A stretch of 64,000 bases of DNA from Chondrus crispus (GCF_000350225.1 NW_005179108.1:1-64000); one strand, 5' to 3'; counted from the stretch's first letter, positions 21,579 through 32,635 are shown. Notes: a model not told the origin generated them from the letters alone. A program made the numbers and translations.

Positions 21579-23997
21579 AGGGGGGGTCCCCTAAATATGG
21601 AACGCGAGCCATAAATTTAAATGAAAAAACAACTTCTCTTTGTACGTTTCGGCTCGTTCCAACGACATCGCAGATCTCTCGGAGTACATGAGGGGGCTCG
21701 AAAAGGGCTGCTCCATCCCACCAATGACGGCCAGACAGATCACATTTGCGTTCCCGAGAGAAACAATGTCCAAAAAATGGGATTTGGACCTGACCCAGGA
21801 ACACCTTATCACATTTACCAGAGAATTGATAGTTGTTTTGATACCATTTCGCTTGCCACGTCATGTTCGGGCACCATCAATATCTGTAGCTGAACTGCTC
21901 GAACTGTGGTTCTTCAATGCCATCGCCATCTTCCTCCGCAATTGCACAGCCAAGCGCCGGTTTGCTCGCCTTTTCCTAATACTACGAACACTAGCCTTGA
22001 ACTCTGTTAACGGCTTGCCTGCCACCTGAGCCCGCCTATTCCAAGCCAACTCTCGAATACGATCGGCTTCGTTCCTATTCTTCGAATCGTTATGCGCTCT
22101 CTTGGCGGCCTTCCGTTCTGATTCGACATCAGCCGCTAGTTTGACAGCTTTGTCGCGGGTTTCCTTTTCTCCAATAAGCGACAAGGCCTTCTCAGACGTC
22201 AGTACCGCGCCTCTAGTCGTATCAATGTATCCGTTCCTCAGTAAACACATTCAGCCCCCACAACTTGCGTCCTCATGGCAACCCTCTTTTCTTCAAACAA
22301 ACGCTCTAGATCTTCCACAGTCAGAATGGTATCGATCTGCTCCTTTGATTTCGGCAATGGGACCGACAGCAACTGCTTGCTATTAACTGGCCAGATGCCA
22401 GACTTCCTAAATGCAGTAACAATATTAGACTTCGTAAATGCCGCTTGATAGGCATGAGTGAGCATGCCACAAAAGTCAAAAACTTTGAACACATCAATCT
22501 TCTCTCGCGAACAGGCTAGATTGATGCTCTCCTTCAAAGCATTCTTAAACGGAGAGAACATAAAAACATCTAGAGGCTGGGTTTTCCCAGACTTATGTGC
22601 AGGCAGGGCATAAACAATGATATTTTTTTGTTAAAGAACTCGAGTACATTAAGAGTAATATGAGACCGGTAGGCATCATAAGTTATAATTAACTTCCGAT
22701 TGTTAGCGGTCAGGTCCTTTACACTTTCCACAAATCCCATTCCCCAATTCAGAAAGTTGTGTCTGTCCACGCCGCCGTTCTGCTCTCGCACTGCAACAAC
22801 CGAATGGCGCGGCAAAACATCAGCAGCTGTTTCGTGAATCTCCTGTCCATTGCGCAAAACTCTCCGGTACGGCAAGTATTTCCTTTAAAAACGAAGAGAG
22901 GTGGTGCGCAAATGTCCTATTGCATTAATGCAAGGCATCATAGTTACTCTGGCAACACTTTTAAACTGCGCAATCTTCACGTCTCTTGTACCATTTCGAC
23001 GCATTAACCGTTTGCACGCTGAGCTTCCGTTGACATCCTTCCCAGGTGTCGCACCAGACTCGTCCAAGTTCTACACCCTACTTGCATCTATGTCGTTTTC
23101 CTGAATCAATTTCTCTAATGTAGCAAAATGGGTCGTCAAAGTTTCCCAATTGCAAGCAGCGAACCGCACAGCCTCTTGTCGAGGAGGGCGTGTAAAAATT
23201 AGTTCCCCTTTATGTCGGCTTTGTAAGGATTGAAGGAACTTGCGACCCGGGCGTCCATTTTTGAAAGAGAGCTTGGCACGGCGGCGAGGGTCCATGTGAG
23301 TGATCAAAACTTCCACTGCCTCGGCAAGGAGGACGCGATTGAGTGGGTTTCCACGGTCCGAGTTCCGTCAAAGGAATGACACAAGCAGGCGTTCCTCTCG
23401 GCTGAAGAGGAAGGTTGATCGCCCTTGGGGTGGAAGAGGCGGCTGGTTGTGGCTTTTCATAGCTCGGTGCAAAGTGGATAAGGGAATCCGCGATATAGCT
23501 GACGCCTGGCGGTAACTTTGTCCTTTTTTGATGGAATCAATGGCAACATCGAGGCGCTTACTGTAACGCTTTGATACTGTAGAGGGCTTTATTCTCACGT
23601 CTCTTTGTCTCGAGGTTGACAGGGAAGGCTGATGGGATGGGAAAGGAATGGAGGTGATGATGGATTTGCCGCTGGGGAGGTGGAGCATCTAAAGCTAAAG
23701 CCTCATCCAGAGGCATGTTCGATGGTGTACCTCTTGTTCGAGTGCGCCATTTTTGGCAATATTCCAATTTGGGCAGCGGAATTGTCGGTTCTAAGTGGAA
23801 CGTGTCACGCAGAGACCAAGGGTAAGATTTGTTTTTAAAAAAGATGGCGCTGTGTGGAACCACGTAGCGCAATGCGTACGGCCAAATCACTTCGAGTGAA
23901 TCTGCGTGGCCAGAATCAGGATTGAAGAATAAAAATTGCAATTTTTTAGGTTGTTCCGCCGTAAAGGGACCCGTTCCATATTTAGGGTACCCCCCTT
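21579..23997 (-). mobile_element. pogo-type DNA transposon with TA duplication
   Basis: The terminal inverted repeats are 25 bp: 21579-21603 starts AGGGGGGGTCCCC and the reverse complement of 23973-23997 starts AAGGGGGGTACCC; both end CTAAATATGGAAC. TA flanks both ends (21577-21578, 23998-23999). The 2419-bp element carries a broken DDE transposase on the minus strand. Its left flank is the AAAGTGCGA motif close to the recombinase-2 hairpin. Confidence 0.88.
21861..23688 (-). pseudogene. pogo/Tigger DDE transposase, multiply broken
   Basis: Read from the right: a Psq-type helix-turn-helix (KRYSKRLDVAIDSIKKG then SYRQASAISRIPLSTLHRA), a CENP-B-like segment (FKNGRPGRKF), a first catalytic region (DESGATPGKDV), then ITYDAYRSHITLNVLEFF, corresponding to the DGHxSH box of DDE_1 proteins. 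VFKVFDFC and FRKSGIWPVN, typical of the region after the catalytic core, follow, and then a basic C-terminal tail to 21861. At least four frame changes occur (near 23370, 23070, 22880 and 22565). The third catalytic residue could not be placed with confidence. Confidence 0.85.
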
Positions 23998-24581
23998 TAT
24001 ATCCGATAGTGCGATGTAGCAAATACTCTCGAAAAAGATATTTTTTAGTTATATTGAGGCAATGAGGTGGAACTTGGCAGAACTACTCAGCCGCCGTCGC
24101 CGTAAGCCAAAGTTGTAGGTACTGTGCAGGTCGCTTGTACAGTACGGCCTCTACTAGGGGCTTCTAGAGCGACACGTGTGTAATGTTATACACGTGGTTG
24201 ATTTCGTGTCAAGCCCGAAACAGTGCGATATATCCGGTAATAGAGAGTTTACGCAGCACAATTCTGAGACAAAATCTAGTTACAAATCTATGGGAAAATT
24301 AGTCCGCATTTGGCAGAGTATTGTTCACAACATTTAAGTACGAACCTGTAATTGTGATATAAATATGAGAACTAGTCGGGAGCCTCCGTTACTGTACGAG
24401 TACGAGAGCGACGGCGCTACGACCCCACACACTCAATGCATGACGTATTTCCCAGACAAAACCCTCGTGCTCAGTCCTCATCCCCAATTGCAACGCCAAC
24501 ATAAGGCAAACCGATTTTACAATCGGCAAGACGGTTGCGCGATACCGATCGCAGCGCCGACGTGCCTTGATCCTACATGCG
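23998..24581. other. Spacer between the pogo and Harbinger elements
   Basis: No supported gene. From about 24222 onward it carries GTGCGATATAT and GAGTTTACGCAGCACAATTCT, the proposed left terminal repeat of the Harbinger element. Confidence 0.45.
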
Positions 24582-25640
24582 ATGAAGGCGCCGTCATGGT
24601 ATACCCTCCGAGGTCTCGCGAGAGCTCAACGAACCCGCAGAGATATCCATAAGATTCATATTCGGTCGATCGGTATATCTAACAACACTTTTAATATAAA
24701 CGTCTATTCTGATGAGTGGGCTCTGCGCGATTTCCGATTTCAGGTCAAGGATATCGCCAAGATATCTGCAATCATGGGATGGGATACGGGGAAGACGCAA
24801 CGCAATGGATTTCGGTGCGCCCCTTTGACAGCGTGCTGCATTGTGTTGCGTAAGCTTGCTTCCCCGTGTAGGTGGAAAGATGTCGAACATCTCTTCGGCA
24901 TGCACGCATCCGCCCTAAGTGAAGTATTTTGGGAGGTGGTTGAGTGTTTCGTGCAGGCAAAGGGTTATCTAGTAACGGATCTACGGGAAGGTCTTCTAAA
25001 CGCAAGGGCAGAGCTCTACGCGGACAGCGTGAAGATGACTGGCGCGCCTCTTGATGGTTGTGTTGGTTTTATAGACTGTACAAAAATAAAAATGACAAGA
25101 CCGGGGGGACATGGCAGCCATCAAAGGAGTTGTTACTCAGGACACAAGAGGATGCATTGCCTTATCTATCAGACTATCACTACGCCAGATGGTCTGATAT
25201 TTTCGTTGTATGGGCCGGAGGTCGGACGTCGCCATGATGTTACCCTACTAAGGGAAAGTGGAATTGAAGAACGTCTTGACAATTGTCTCCTTATCAACGA
25301 GAGGCAGTTCTATTTGTATGGAGATGCTGCCTACATGCTGCGTCCATAGATGCAGGTGGCATTTCCCAGCGCAGGTGCTACAGTTGAAGAGGAATTATAC
25401 AACACACGTATGAGTGCAGTTCGTGTTTCGGTTGAGTGGAACTATAAGGATCTAAAACAACTGTGGCCGCTAAACGATTTCGCCCGCGCACTGAAAGTGC
25501 GACAGGCGCCCATTGGGCTCATTTACACGGCGTCAGCCTTGCTTCTTAACTTTAAGACATGTTTGGAAGCCGGCGGACAGGTGCAGGCACACTTTAATTG
25601 TCCCCCGCCCACGCTATCCGAGTATGTAAATGCAGAGTAA
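24582..25640 (+). pseudogene. PIF/Harbinger transposase (DDE_Tnp_4) with one in-frame stop
   Basis: Start at ATG 24582. The catalytic triad is visible: Asp in GFIDCTKIKM (about 25066), Asp in LYGDAAYML (about 25318) and Glu in VEWNYKDLK (about 25431). GRRHDVTLLRESG lies between the first two, and the N-terminal part has the usual RKLASPCRWKDVEHLFG. A single TAG at 25347-25349 interrupts an otherwise continuous frame, right after YMLRP. The enzyme would cut and paste the element, normally with a MYB-like partner. Without read-through the copy lacks the catalytic Glu. Confidence 0.88.
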
Positions 25641-25691
25641 ATTTCGCTGCGCGGGCAAGCGGCACTTCGCCTCACACTGGCAAAGCGCAGC

Positions 25692-27337
25692 TTGCCCGCG
25701 CCAGTTTACCGGGGGCGAGTACAACCCGTGCCGTACCGCCTCCAGTCACCAGTGAAGCAACCTTTGCCCGGCGCACAACAGCCAAGCCGCAAGTCGCAAT
25801 GGCCTTGGGTTGTCGAGAGGCCCCCAGCAAGGAAAGCCAAAAACCGGCCGTTTGCACGCCTCCGCCGCCGGCACGCACCTTCCACTTCCTGCTCAGCCCG
25901 TGGCCGGCGTCGCGCGGGCACCGCCCCCCATGCCCACGCCCTCTCGGTACGCGCCGACCGCCGCGGCCGTCGCGGCCGCCACCGCGGCCGTCGTACTCGC
26001 TGCCGCAGCGACAGCCACCACGGCCGCCGTACTCGCTGCCGCAGGGGCCACACTCGTCGCCCGCGCGCTTCGCCCCCCCCCGCCGCCATCGCCACCCCCA
26101 GACACGCCACACACGCTGTCCGCGCTCTTGGCGAGCGCGCGCTACCCCGTGCCCGCCCTGGGACCCAGCGCAAGTCGGGCAAATCCGCGCCCGACCCGCC
26201 AGACCCTGCGCCCACATGGAAGCCGCGCAAGGCCACTTCCAAACCGCCAGACCCAACCCCCCCCCCCACAGAAGCCTTGCAAGCCCACTTCCAAGCCGCC
26301 CAACCCTACGTCCCCACAGAAGCCGCGCAAGGCCACGTCCAAGCCGGCTGATAAGGCGCCCGAACCGTCACCGCACACATCCGCACTCTCTGCGTCGCTG
26401 CCCTGCACGCGCCGCCCGTTGCTGGTAGGCTGGACGGTGTACTGGGACATCGAGAACGTGCCGGTGCCGCACGGCGTCACGGGGGAGACGGGTGGTGCAC
26501 GCGCTGCGCCGCTGCGTGTCGCAGCTGTCGCCGCAGTCGCGCGTGCTGCGCATCGTGTCCGTCGGCAATATCATCCACTTGCGGGGGACGCTCCGCAACC
26601 AGCTGCAGGCGAACTGCGTGTCCTTGATGCGCGTGGAAACGCGCGGAAGGAAGGACGCCGCGGACAAGGCCCTGATCGCAGAGCTGTGTCTGCTCGCCTG
26701 CGAGCAGGACACGCCGTTTGGTGTCGTGCTCATGTCCGGCGATGCTGACTTTGCGTACGCGTTGGCCAGGATCAGGCTGCTTGGGTACACTACCGTTGTT
26801 GTCGCGAGCCAGAGGAGGGCGATGTGATCTGAATTGATCGAGTCCGTAGCGCACTTTGTCTGGGGGCTGATCGAGGATGTGCTCGATATTTATGGCAGTG
26901 AGCCCGAGGCACTGGGGATTACGGGCGCTGGTGAAGTCGCCGTTTTAGGTAGGAGGGTAGACAAGCTGGCAGCACAAGTGTACGCGTTGAAGAAAGTGCG
27001 GATGAAGGATGACAGTTGGGAAGCTAAATCTATCGCGGGCGCGAATGGTGTGAAAAACGCTGGTAACAAAAGCCAGCCTATGAAAGGGGAAACAAAGCAA
27101 CCTCTGTTGCCAGAGGCCCGACAGCGAATTACGCAAGCTTCTTGGCAAGGGCTGCCAATACATCAATCATCTTCGCCCTCTCCACCATCGCTTGCTTTTG
27201 CTCCTCGATTTCCACAGCCGCCTTCTTCTCGTCAAGGGATAGTTTCCTACGCTTCGAAATCTGCGTTGCGTCAAAGCGCCTATCTTCATCTTCTACACGC
27301 TTTTTTCCAGCTCGTAGCGTTGTTCATCAAGCTTTAG
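25692..27337 (+). pseudogene. NYN-domain (PIN-like nuclease) protein, proline-rich N-terminus, broken
   Basis: From about 26420 the translation shows WTVYWDIENVPVP (first acidic residues), a region with RKDAADKALIAEL, then VLMSGDADFAYALARIRLLG, the signature of NYN domains. These are metal-dependent PIN-like ribonucleases found in limkain/MARF1-type RNA regulators. Upstream is a Pro/Ala/Lys-rich tract with repeats of the form KPRKATSKPPDP; the repeat changes frame at a C12 run (about 26259-26271). A second frame change lies near 26487, and a TGA at 26825-26827 breaks the frame after ASQRRAM, with matching sequence resuming at once (SELIESVAHFVWG). The last 45 bp overlap the convergent MYB-like gene. 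The start is uncertain. Confidence 0.75.
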
Positions 27338-28135
27338 CCGCCGATTTTCTTGCTGTTGACGAACAGCCATATCACGGACCAATGCTTCAGACGCCTCATC
27401 ATCGGATTCATAATGAATTCGACGTCTGGTCTTTGATCCCGTCGTAGACGGGCTTGTGGCACGGGAGACACCGTCGTCATCTATATCCACCCCCTCAATC
27501 CTGCTACGCCGTCCCTGCCCGCGACTGAGAGCCCTGCTCCGAAGCTCAACTCCTGCGGCGGTCAGCCTCTTTTCCTTCTCCAGTCGATCCTCTTTATCCG
27601 CGTTCTCTTGCTCCATGTGTTCATCGATCTCTAGTATGAGATCGTCCAAAACGGTCTCCCGTTCCCCATAAACTTCCACGATCCCCGATGCTCCCGCCGT
27701 GCGCTTCACCTCTTTCCGCCGCTTGACTACAACTGCCTTGAACCTGTCCTCAAGGCTCTTCTGGGATGGGGGCTCCTTCCCACCAACAACAGATCTTGGG
27801 GCCGTTTGTAGAAAGGTTGCATGAGCCTCTTCAAAGAGGGCACCTTTACGGCCCCAAGGAGCAGTATGCGCTCCCGCGCAAGAAACAGCCTTCAAGAGGT
27901 GCACGTCTGCCGCTTCGGTGAATCTAAAACGCCGAGCGCGTGGTTGTACTTGGGAGGGTTGCAGAGGCTTTGATGGTGGACTGGGGCAGGTCCCAGAAGG
28001 GTTTGGCAGGATGGGAGGGGCAGCGGAAGGGGTGTTTGAGTCCCCATTTGATGCGGGGGAGGGGGAAGGGATACCGGCTGTCGTTGAGGGAGGAGCAGGC
28101 ACTAGAGGCTGGGGTGACGGAAGCAGTGATGCCAT
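27293..28135 (-). CDS. MYB/SANT-like DNA-binding protein, probable Harbinger partner
   Basis: 280 residues from ATG 28133-28135, intact. Residues 1-65 are Pro/Ser-rich. From about 66 a MYB/SANT-like or trihelix fold is suggested: RARRFRFTEAADVHLLKAV, HTAPWGRKGALFEEAHATFL, then KSLEDRFKAVVVKRR. A Glu/Lys-rich region and a C-terminal coiled coil (QQQENRRLKLDEQRYELEK) follow. In Harbinger transposons such a protein helps the transposase enter the nucleus and bind the ends. It is convergent with the NYN gene and about 1.65 kb from the transposase. Family assignment is by pattern, not by search. Confidence 0.65.
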   Translation of the reverse strand: MASLLPSPQPLVPAPPSTTAGIPSPSPASNGDSNTPSAAPPILPNPSGTCPSPPSKPLQPSQVQPRARRFRFTEAADVHLLKAVSCAGAHTAPWGRKGALFEEAHATFLQTAPRSVVGGKEPPSQKSLEDRFKAVVVKRRKEVKRTAGASGIVEVYGERETVLDDLILEIDEHMEQENADKEDRLEKEKRLTAAGVELRSRALSRGQGRRSRIEGVDIDDDGVSRATSPSTTGSKTRRRIHYESDDEASEALVRDMAVRQQQENRRLKLDEQRYELEKSV

Positions 28136-28156
28136 GGTCTAGTGGGTTTTTAGTCA

Positions 28157-28196
28157 GGGTTGAGGGTTGGGGAGGGATGTGGGGGTGTGTGGGGGG
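28157..28196 (+). promoter_or_regulatory. G-quadruplex-like run upstream of the MYB-like gene
   Basis: GGGTTGAGGGTTGGGGAGGG is followed by ATGTGGGGGTGTGTGGGGGG: six runs of three or more G with short loops, 22-61 bp upstream of the minus-strand start codon. It lies on the template strand of that gene. Confidence 0.45.
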
Positions 28197-28676
28197 CCGT
28201 AAGTGAATGTGGGAAGGTAGTGAAGGTGCGGGAGGAGGAAGGCGGAATTCCATATGTCAGCGCCGAAAGTCGTTCACATCGCGCCAAATACAGAATACAA
28301 ATTGGCTCTTGTGGGGGGGTGCCCCAGTCCTACTTATTTTTAATTTCGTTAAGGAGGCGAAAGAACGAATATCTGAAACTGCATCCGGGGGCAAATCCCG
28401 TTTTTTTGAGACCCCTGGCTTGAATCCTGGTTTTTTAACGAGAATTTTCGTAGAATTGCTGCTTCGTAAACTCTTTAATGCGCTATTCAAAAGTGCGATA
28501 TAGAGCTACCCCCCCCCCCTGTAACTACCCTTCGAAGGGTAGTGCAATATGACGATTGGGGAACTGACGTGCATTGCAGAATTCCGCAATAGAATTTTCA
28601 GTGTAATTTCTTTTCCTCACAAGACCGCAAATCATTTCTCATTTCTTCTTGCGTAAAGTCACTACTGCGTCCAAAC

Positions 28677-28797
28677 TAGCTCCGTCTTCACCGTATCCGT
28701 GCTCGCCTCACGCTGTCGTTCCTCGCTATAAAACTTCTCAACTTCAAAAATATTCTTTCCTTCCTTATCCCGATACCGACTGGGCTCCAACTTTCTA
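28677..28797 (-). pseudogene. Inverted TIR-NB-ARC linker fragment upstream of copy B
   Basis: The plus strand reads CTTCTCAACTTCAAAAATAT and onward, the reverse complement of the post-TIR linker found inside copy B at 29450-29560. It ends at GGGCTCCAACTTTCTACC and joins directly to the copy B leader. The same junction is present before copy E (38161-38465), so it was duplicated as a unit. Confidence 0.8.
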
Positions 28798-29062
28798 CCT
28801 TCCACGCTGGAGTTCTACGAGCATTCATTCACGAAACAGCAAGCGCAACTACATCGTCTCATCCTACTCATCCACACAAGCGTCCCCACTCATTCCGCTT
28901 TCGTTGACAACGACAAGAGTGCCACGCGCTGAACGCGGCCATCAACCTTTGCATCCCTGTTTTTCGACCGACCGGCGCCGTTTTCACGCAAAACACACTC
29001 CGCACCTCATCAACTTCTCTTTCTTTCTGTCTTGTCCTAGGAGTCTGGCTATTTAATTAGAA
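28798..29062 (+). promoter_or_regulatory. Conserved 5' leader of copy B
   Basis: About 265 bp from GCTGGAGTTCTACGAGCATT to the ATG, nearly identical to 38466-38732 (copy E) and, in reverse, to 32636-32930 (copy C). It ends with a pyrimidine tract, TTTCTTTCTGTCTTGTCCTAG, about 20 bp before the ATG region, which looks like a 3' splice site. A leader intron is possible but unproven. Conservation in three copies suggests it holds the promoter. Confidence 0.55.
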
Positions 29063-31690
29063 ATGCAGGAAAGCTACCGCCAAGGGGCGGGACCACAGAC
29101 AAAACGGAGAAAAATACGGTCTACGATGTGTTCATAAGCCATGCTGGCCCGGACAAGCTAAACATCGCACGTCCTCTTTTCGAGAATTGGAAGCTCATGG
29201 TTTAAATTGCTTACTCGACAAGAAATCAATGCAGCTCTGGGACTGCGGACCGGATGCAATGACAAAGGCCGTGGAATCTGCGAAGGTCGGTGTTTTCATT
29301 CTTTCTCCCGAGTTTGCCGCTCGAAAATGGACTATGAGGGAGCTGCGTTGCTTCCTACGCCGACGGAGAGAAGCTATAAGCGGTTGGATGCGGCCGCCGA
29401 CCCTGATTCCGGTGTTTTACAGACTATGTATTGGGGAATGTAGCGAGTTGGAGCCCCAGTCGCTATCGGGATGATGAAGGAAAGAATATTTTTGAAGTGC
29501 AGAAGTTTTATAGCGTGAAACGACAGCGCGAGGCGAGCACGGATACCGTGAAGAGGGAGCTACAATAGCTGGCAGATATCACCGGGATAGAAAATGACAA
29601 AGAGGCAACGAACCTGCCGGGAGATAAATTTGGCCATCTTGCAAGGAGAGAACTTGTGGAACGAGTATTTCTGGAGGTGAAAAAGCTTAGTGAGGAGAAC
29701 TCGAGCGATGTAGTGACAGAAGGCGTACATGGCCCATTCGAGGAAGAGGCGAAGAGGAGCGACGCCATTGGCGATGCGCGTCATCAAATGCGTACTACAT
29801 CCGCGGAGAACGACCCGAAGAAGGATGGCTTCAAGGCTTCGTTTCAAGTGCCAAAGAACCCGGAACACGTCATGCTGAAGTTTGGAAGCCGTGAAGATGC
29901 TGGAAACGGTACGGGACGTATGATGGCCCCGGAAGAACGATTGAGGTGGAGTGTTTTGCGTCTGGGAGAAAGTCAAAATGTCGGTGCTGTTGGAGCGCGC
30001 CGTGGAAATGTTGTGGGGACGAAGGGGATGGGAGGCATCGGAAAGTCTTGCGCCCTTCGCGGTCTGGCCTCAGATGAAGAGGTTCGCCGCCGGTTTTGCG
30101 ACGGTATATACTGGCTGGTGCTCGGTCAAGACGCGACAAAACAAGGAGTAGTGGAACAGCTGGCCCTCATCACGAGAGAAAGCGGAGGGGAAACGCAAGC
30201 GAAGGCGGTGCGTGAGGAAAGCGCGTTAGACTCTGCGGTTTCGAGGGTCACAGAGTGGTTCAAGGGAGGACGATTTTGTTACTTATCGACGATGTCTGGA
30301 GAGACGGCATGGTCGGGAGGAATGCCATGTCAAGACTGAGAGGAATTGTGGACGTGGAGAAAGGCAGTCGTACAGCGTTCACATCGCGAGAGTGGGGCAT
30401 GGTGGAGGGAAGCGAAGAAATCGAATTTTCGACAAAAGAAGCTGTTCCTTCTCTGGAAATTTTGTTAAAGTCTGCTAGCATACAACGTGAAGAGGTTGAG
30501 GGCCTAGGGGATCAAACAGAGAGGATACTGAGATTTTGCGGTGGGCTTCCGCTTGGGCTGTCAGTGGTTGGCAGAGCGATTGCGACACATCGTGAGATTG
30601 CGAAAGGACTGAGTCTGAAAAATGTGCTTGATGAGTACTTGGAGGATCGGGAAGCTACATCGTCAATGCCATTGGACGAAAGAGCGGATGAGGCGTACGT
30701 ATACAGGAACCTGTCAATGGCGTTTGAAGCTTCGCTGTGCATGATGGATCGGGAGAAGACTAGAGGAGATGGGCAGTTGATGTCCTACGCCGAGATGTAC
30801 GAGTCGCTGGTGGTCATTCAGAAGCAAGGATGGTTGCTGGTGAGCGTGCTTTGTCTGCTATGGAGACAGAAAGGAAAGGCTCAGGCAAGAGAAGTGCTGC
30901 ACGAATTCAAGGAGTCCAGTCTAGTGGAACGAAAGGATAGAAAAGAGATCGCCGGAGTCACGTTGCACGATTTGCAGGTCGATTTCGTCCGACAGAGATG
31001 TGGGGATGAGGGAGAGAAGAGGTGGCATGAAAAGCTTGTGCAAGAATGGCGATGGATCGAGAGTGAGAACAGGCAAGGAGCACAGCCGTGGGTTTGCGGG
31101 AGAAGGTGGAAGAGGGATATGGCGGGGGACGAGTATTTCCGAGACAACTTGTGCCGCCATCTGAAGGGGGCGCAGCTGGGCGGGGATTTGTGGGATGTTT
31201 TGAGTGATCCAAGGTGGGTGGCAGAGAAGTTAACTCGGGCGGAGGGGATAGGTCTTCAAGAGGATTTCAATATTTTGACGAGCGTAGCCGAGGAAGACGG
31301 AGAACGGTGCGAAGCGGGAGGCAGGTTGTGGTCATTGCAGAAGATTGCTAGACAGGCGAGGTTGAGTGCGCCCTTTGTTCTTCGGAATTCGAGAGAGGTA
31401 TGGTTTCAATTGTACGATGGTCTGCTGAGATTCGGGAACAAGTCGAATATAATTGAAGGGTTCCTATGCAAGATCGAGAAAGTTGCGGAGAAGCCGTGGT
31501 TGAAATCGCTTACACCTGACTTCAACGCACCAGACGCGGTGCAATACATAATTCTTGTTCAGGGGAGTGTCGTGGGAGTGTCGGGATGCGCAGCGAAGAA
31601 CGAAGTGACCGTTTGGCGGGAGAGTGGAGAGCATCTGTTTCGTCGGACATTCCGGGGCGGGAAATGGGAAGAAAACGTGTCGTTTGATCG
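29063..31690 (+). pseudogene. TIR-NB-ARC protein, truncated after the first WD40 blade (copy B)
   Basis: TIR domain: YDVFISHAGPDK, then ILSPEFAARKWTMRELRCFL and LIPVFY (29130-29430). NB-ARC: P-loop KGMGGIGKS (30022-30048), kinase 2 LLLIDDVW (30276-30299), SRTAFTSRE (sensor-like) and FCGGLPLGLS (GLPL). A helical segment with LHDLQVDFVRQ and one propeller blade near 31600 follow. Such proteins are NTP-driven switches of the STAND class; TIR domains signal or hydrolyse NAD. Lesions: the ATG frame stops after 24 codons because one base is missing relative to copy C; a stop in the linker (29569); a 1-nt loss at about 30264 (AA where other copies have AAA); truncation at 31690. Confidence 0.88.
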
Positions 31691-31806
31691 GCATGGCTCT
31701 ACGTGCACACGTGTACACGTGGTAAGAATGGTGACATCTCTGAAAGGGGTGCACTTTTGGCCATGTGCACTATTGAAAAGCGAATTATTAAGGAGATCCC
31801 CCCCTG
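31691..31806. mobile_element. Possible short pogo-like terminus between copies B and C
   Basis: The reverse complement of 31750-31808 starts TACAGGGGGGATCTCC and continues to CAATAGTGC, like the right end of the Tigger element at 1674-2496 (TACAGGGGGGACGCGCAATAGTGC). It lies exactly at the break between the copy B propeller and the inverted copy C. The other end was not found. Confidence 0.4.
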
Positions 31807-32635
31807 TACTGCGTCCAAACTTCAGTATGACGTGTTCCGGGTTCTTTGGCACTTGAAGCCATCCTTCTTCGGGTCGTTCTCCGCGGATGTAGTACGCATT
31901 TAATGACGCGTATCGCCAATGGCGCCGCTCCTCTTCGCCTCTTCCTCGAATGGGCCATGTACGCCTTCTGTCACTACATCGCTCGAGTCTTCCTCACATT
32001 TATTTTTCACCCACAGAAATACTCGTTCCACAAGATCTATCCTTGCAAGATGGCCGAATTCGTCTTCCAGCAGGTTCGTTGCCTCTTCGTTATTTTCTAT
32101 CCCAGTGATATCTGCCAGCTCTTGTAGTTCCCCTCTTCACCATTTCCGTGCTCGCCTCGCGCTGTCGTTCCTCGCTAAAAAACTTCTCAGCTTCAAAAAT
32201 ATTCTTTCCTTCATCATCCCGATACCGACTGGGCTCCAACTCTCTACATTCCCGAATACTTAGTCTGTAAAACACCGGAATCAGTGTCGGTGACTGCATC
32301 CCGCTCGCTATCGCTTCTCTCCGTCTGCGTAGGAAGCAGCGAAGCTCCCTCATAGTCCATTTTCGAGCGGCAAAATCGGGAGAAAGAATGAAAACACCGA
32401 CCTTCGCAGATTCCATGGCCTTCGTCATTTTGTCCGGTCCGCAATCCCCGGGCTACATTAATATCTTGTCGAGGAAGCTATTTAAACCATGCCCTTCCAA
32501 TTTAATGGAAAGAGGATGTGCGATGTATAGCTTGTCCGGGCCAGCATGGCTTATGAACACATCAGCAGACCGTATTTTTCTCCGTTTTCGACCTTTTCGA
32601 TCTGGTCCCGTCTCTTGCCGGTAGCTTTCCTGCAT
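31807..32635 (-). pseudogene. Inverted TIR and linker of copy C, truncated before the P-loop
   Basis: From ATG 32633-32635 the TIR opens in frame with the leader (MQESYRQETG then SADVFISHAGPDK), showing the unbroken start that copies B and E have lost. A stop follows at about 32453 (DKILM then stop), after which the TIR resumes: MTKAMESAKVGVFILS, FAARKWTMRELRCFL and LIPVFYRLS, then the linker. Sequence ends near 31807, before the P-loop, in the region KNPEHV. Copies B and C lie tail to tail. It is head to head with copy D across a shared leader. Confidence 0.85.

Larger units (their letters stand above)
24230..28500. mobile_element. Candidate PIF/Harbinger element with three genes, ends approximate
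   Basis: A Harbinger transposase (+), a NYN-domain gene (+) and a MYB/SANT-like gene (-) lie in a 4.3-kb block. The left sequence near 24238-24280 (TAATAGAGAGTTTACGCAGC) resembles the reverse complement of 28440-28482 (CATTAAAGAGTTTACGAAGC) and both continue into AATTCT, suggesting imperfect terminal inverted repeats. Harbinger elements normally carry a transposase and a MYB-like protein, which fits. The NYN gene would be cargo. The boundary and target duplication were not resolved. Confidence 0.5.

Noticed and set aside
25672..26269. Long minus-strand Arg/Gly-rich ORFs
   Set aside because: They are shadows of the GC-rich proline/alanine repeat of the NYN gene; composition only, no motif.
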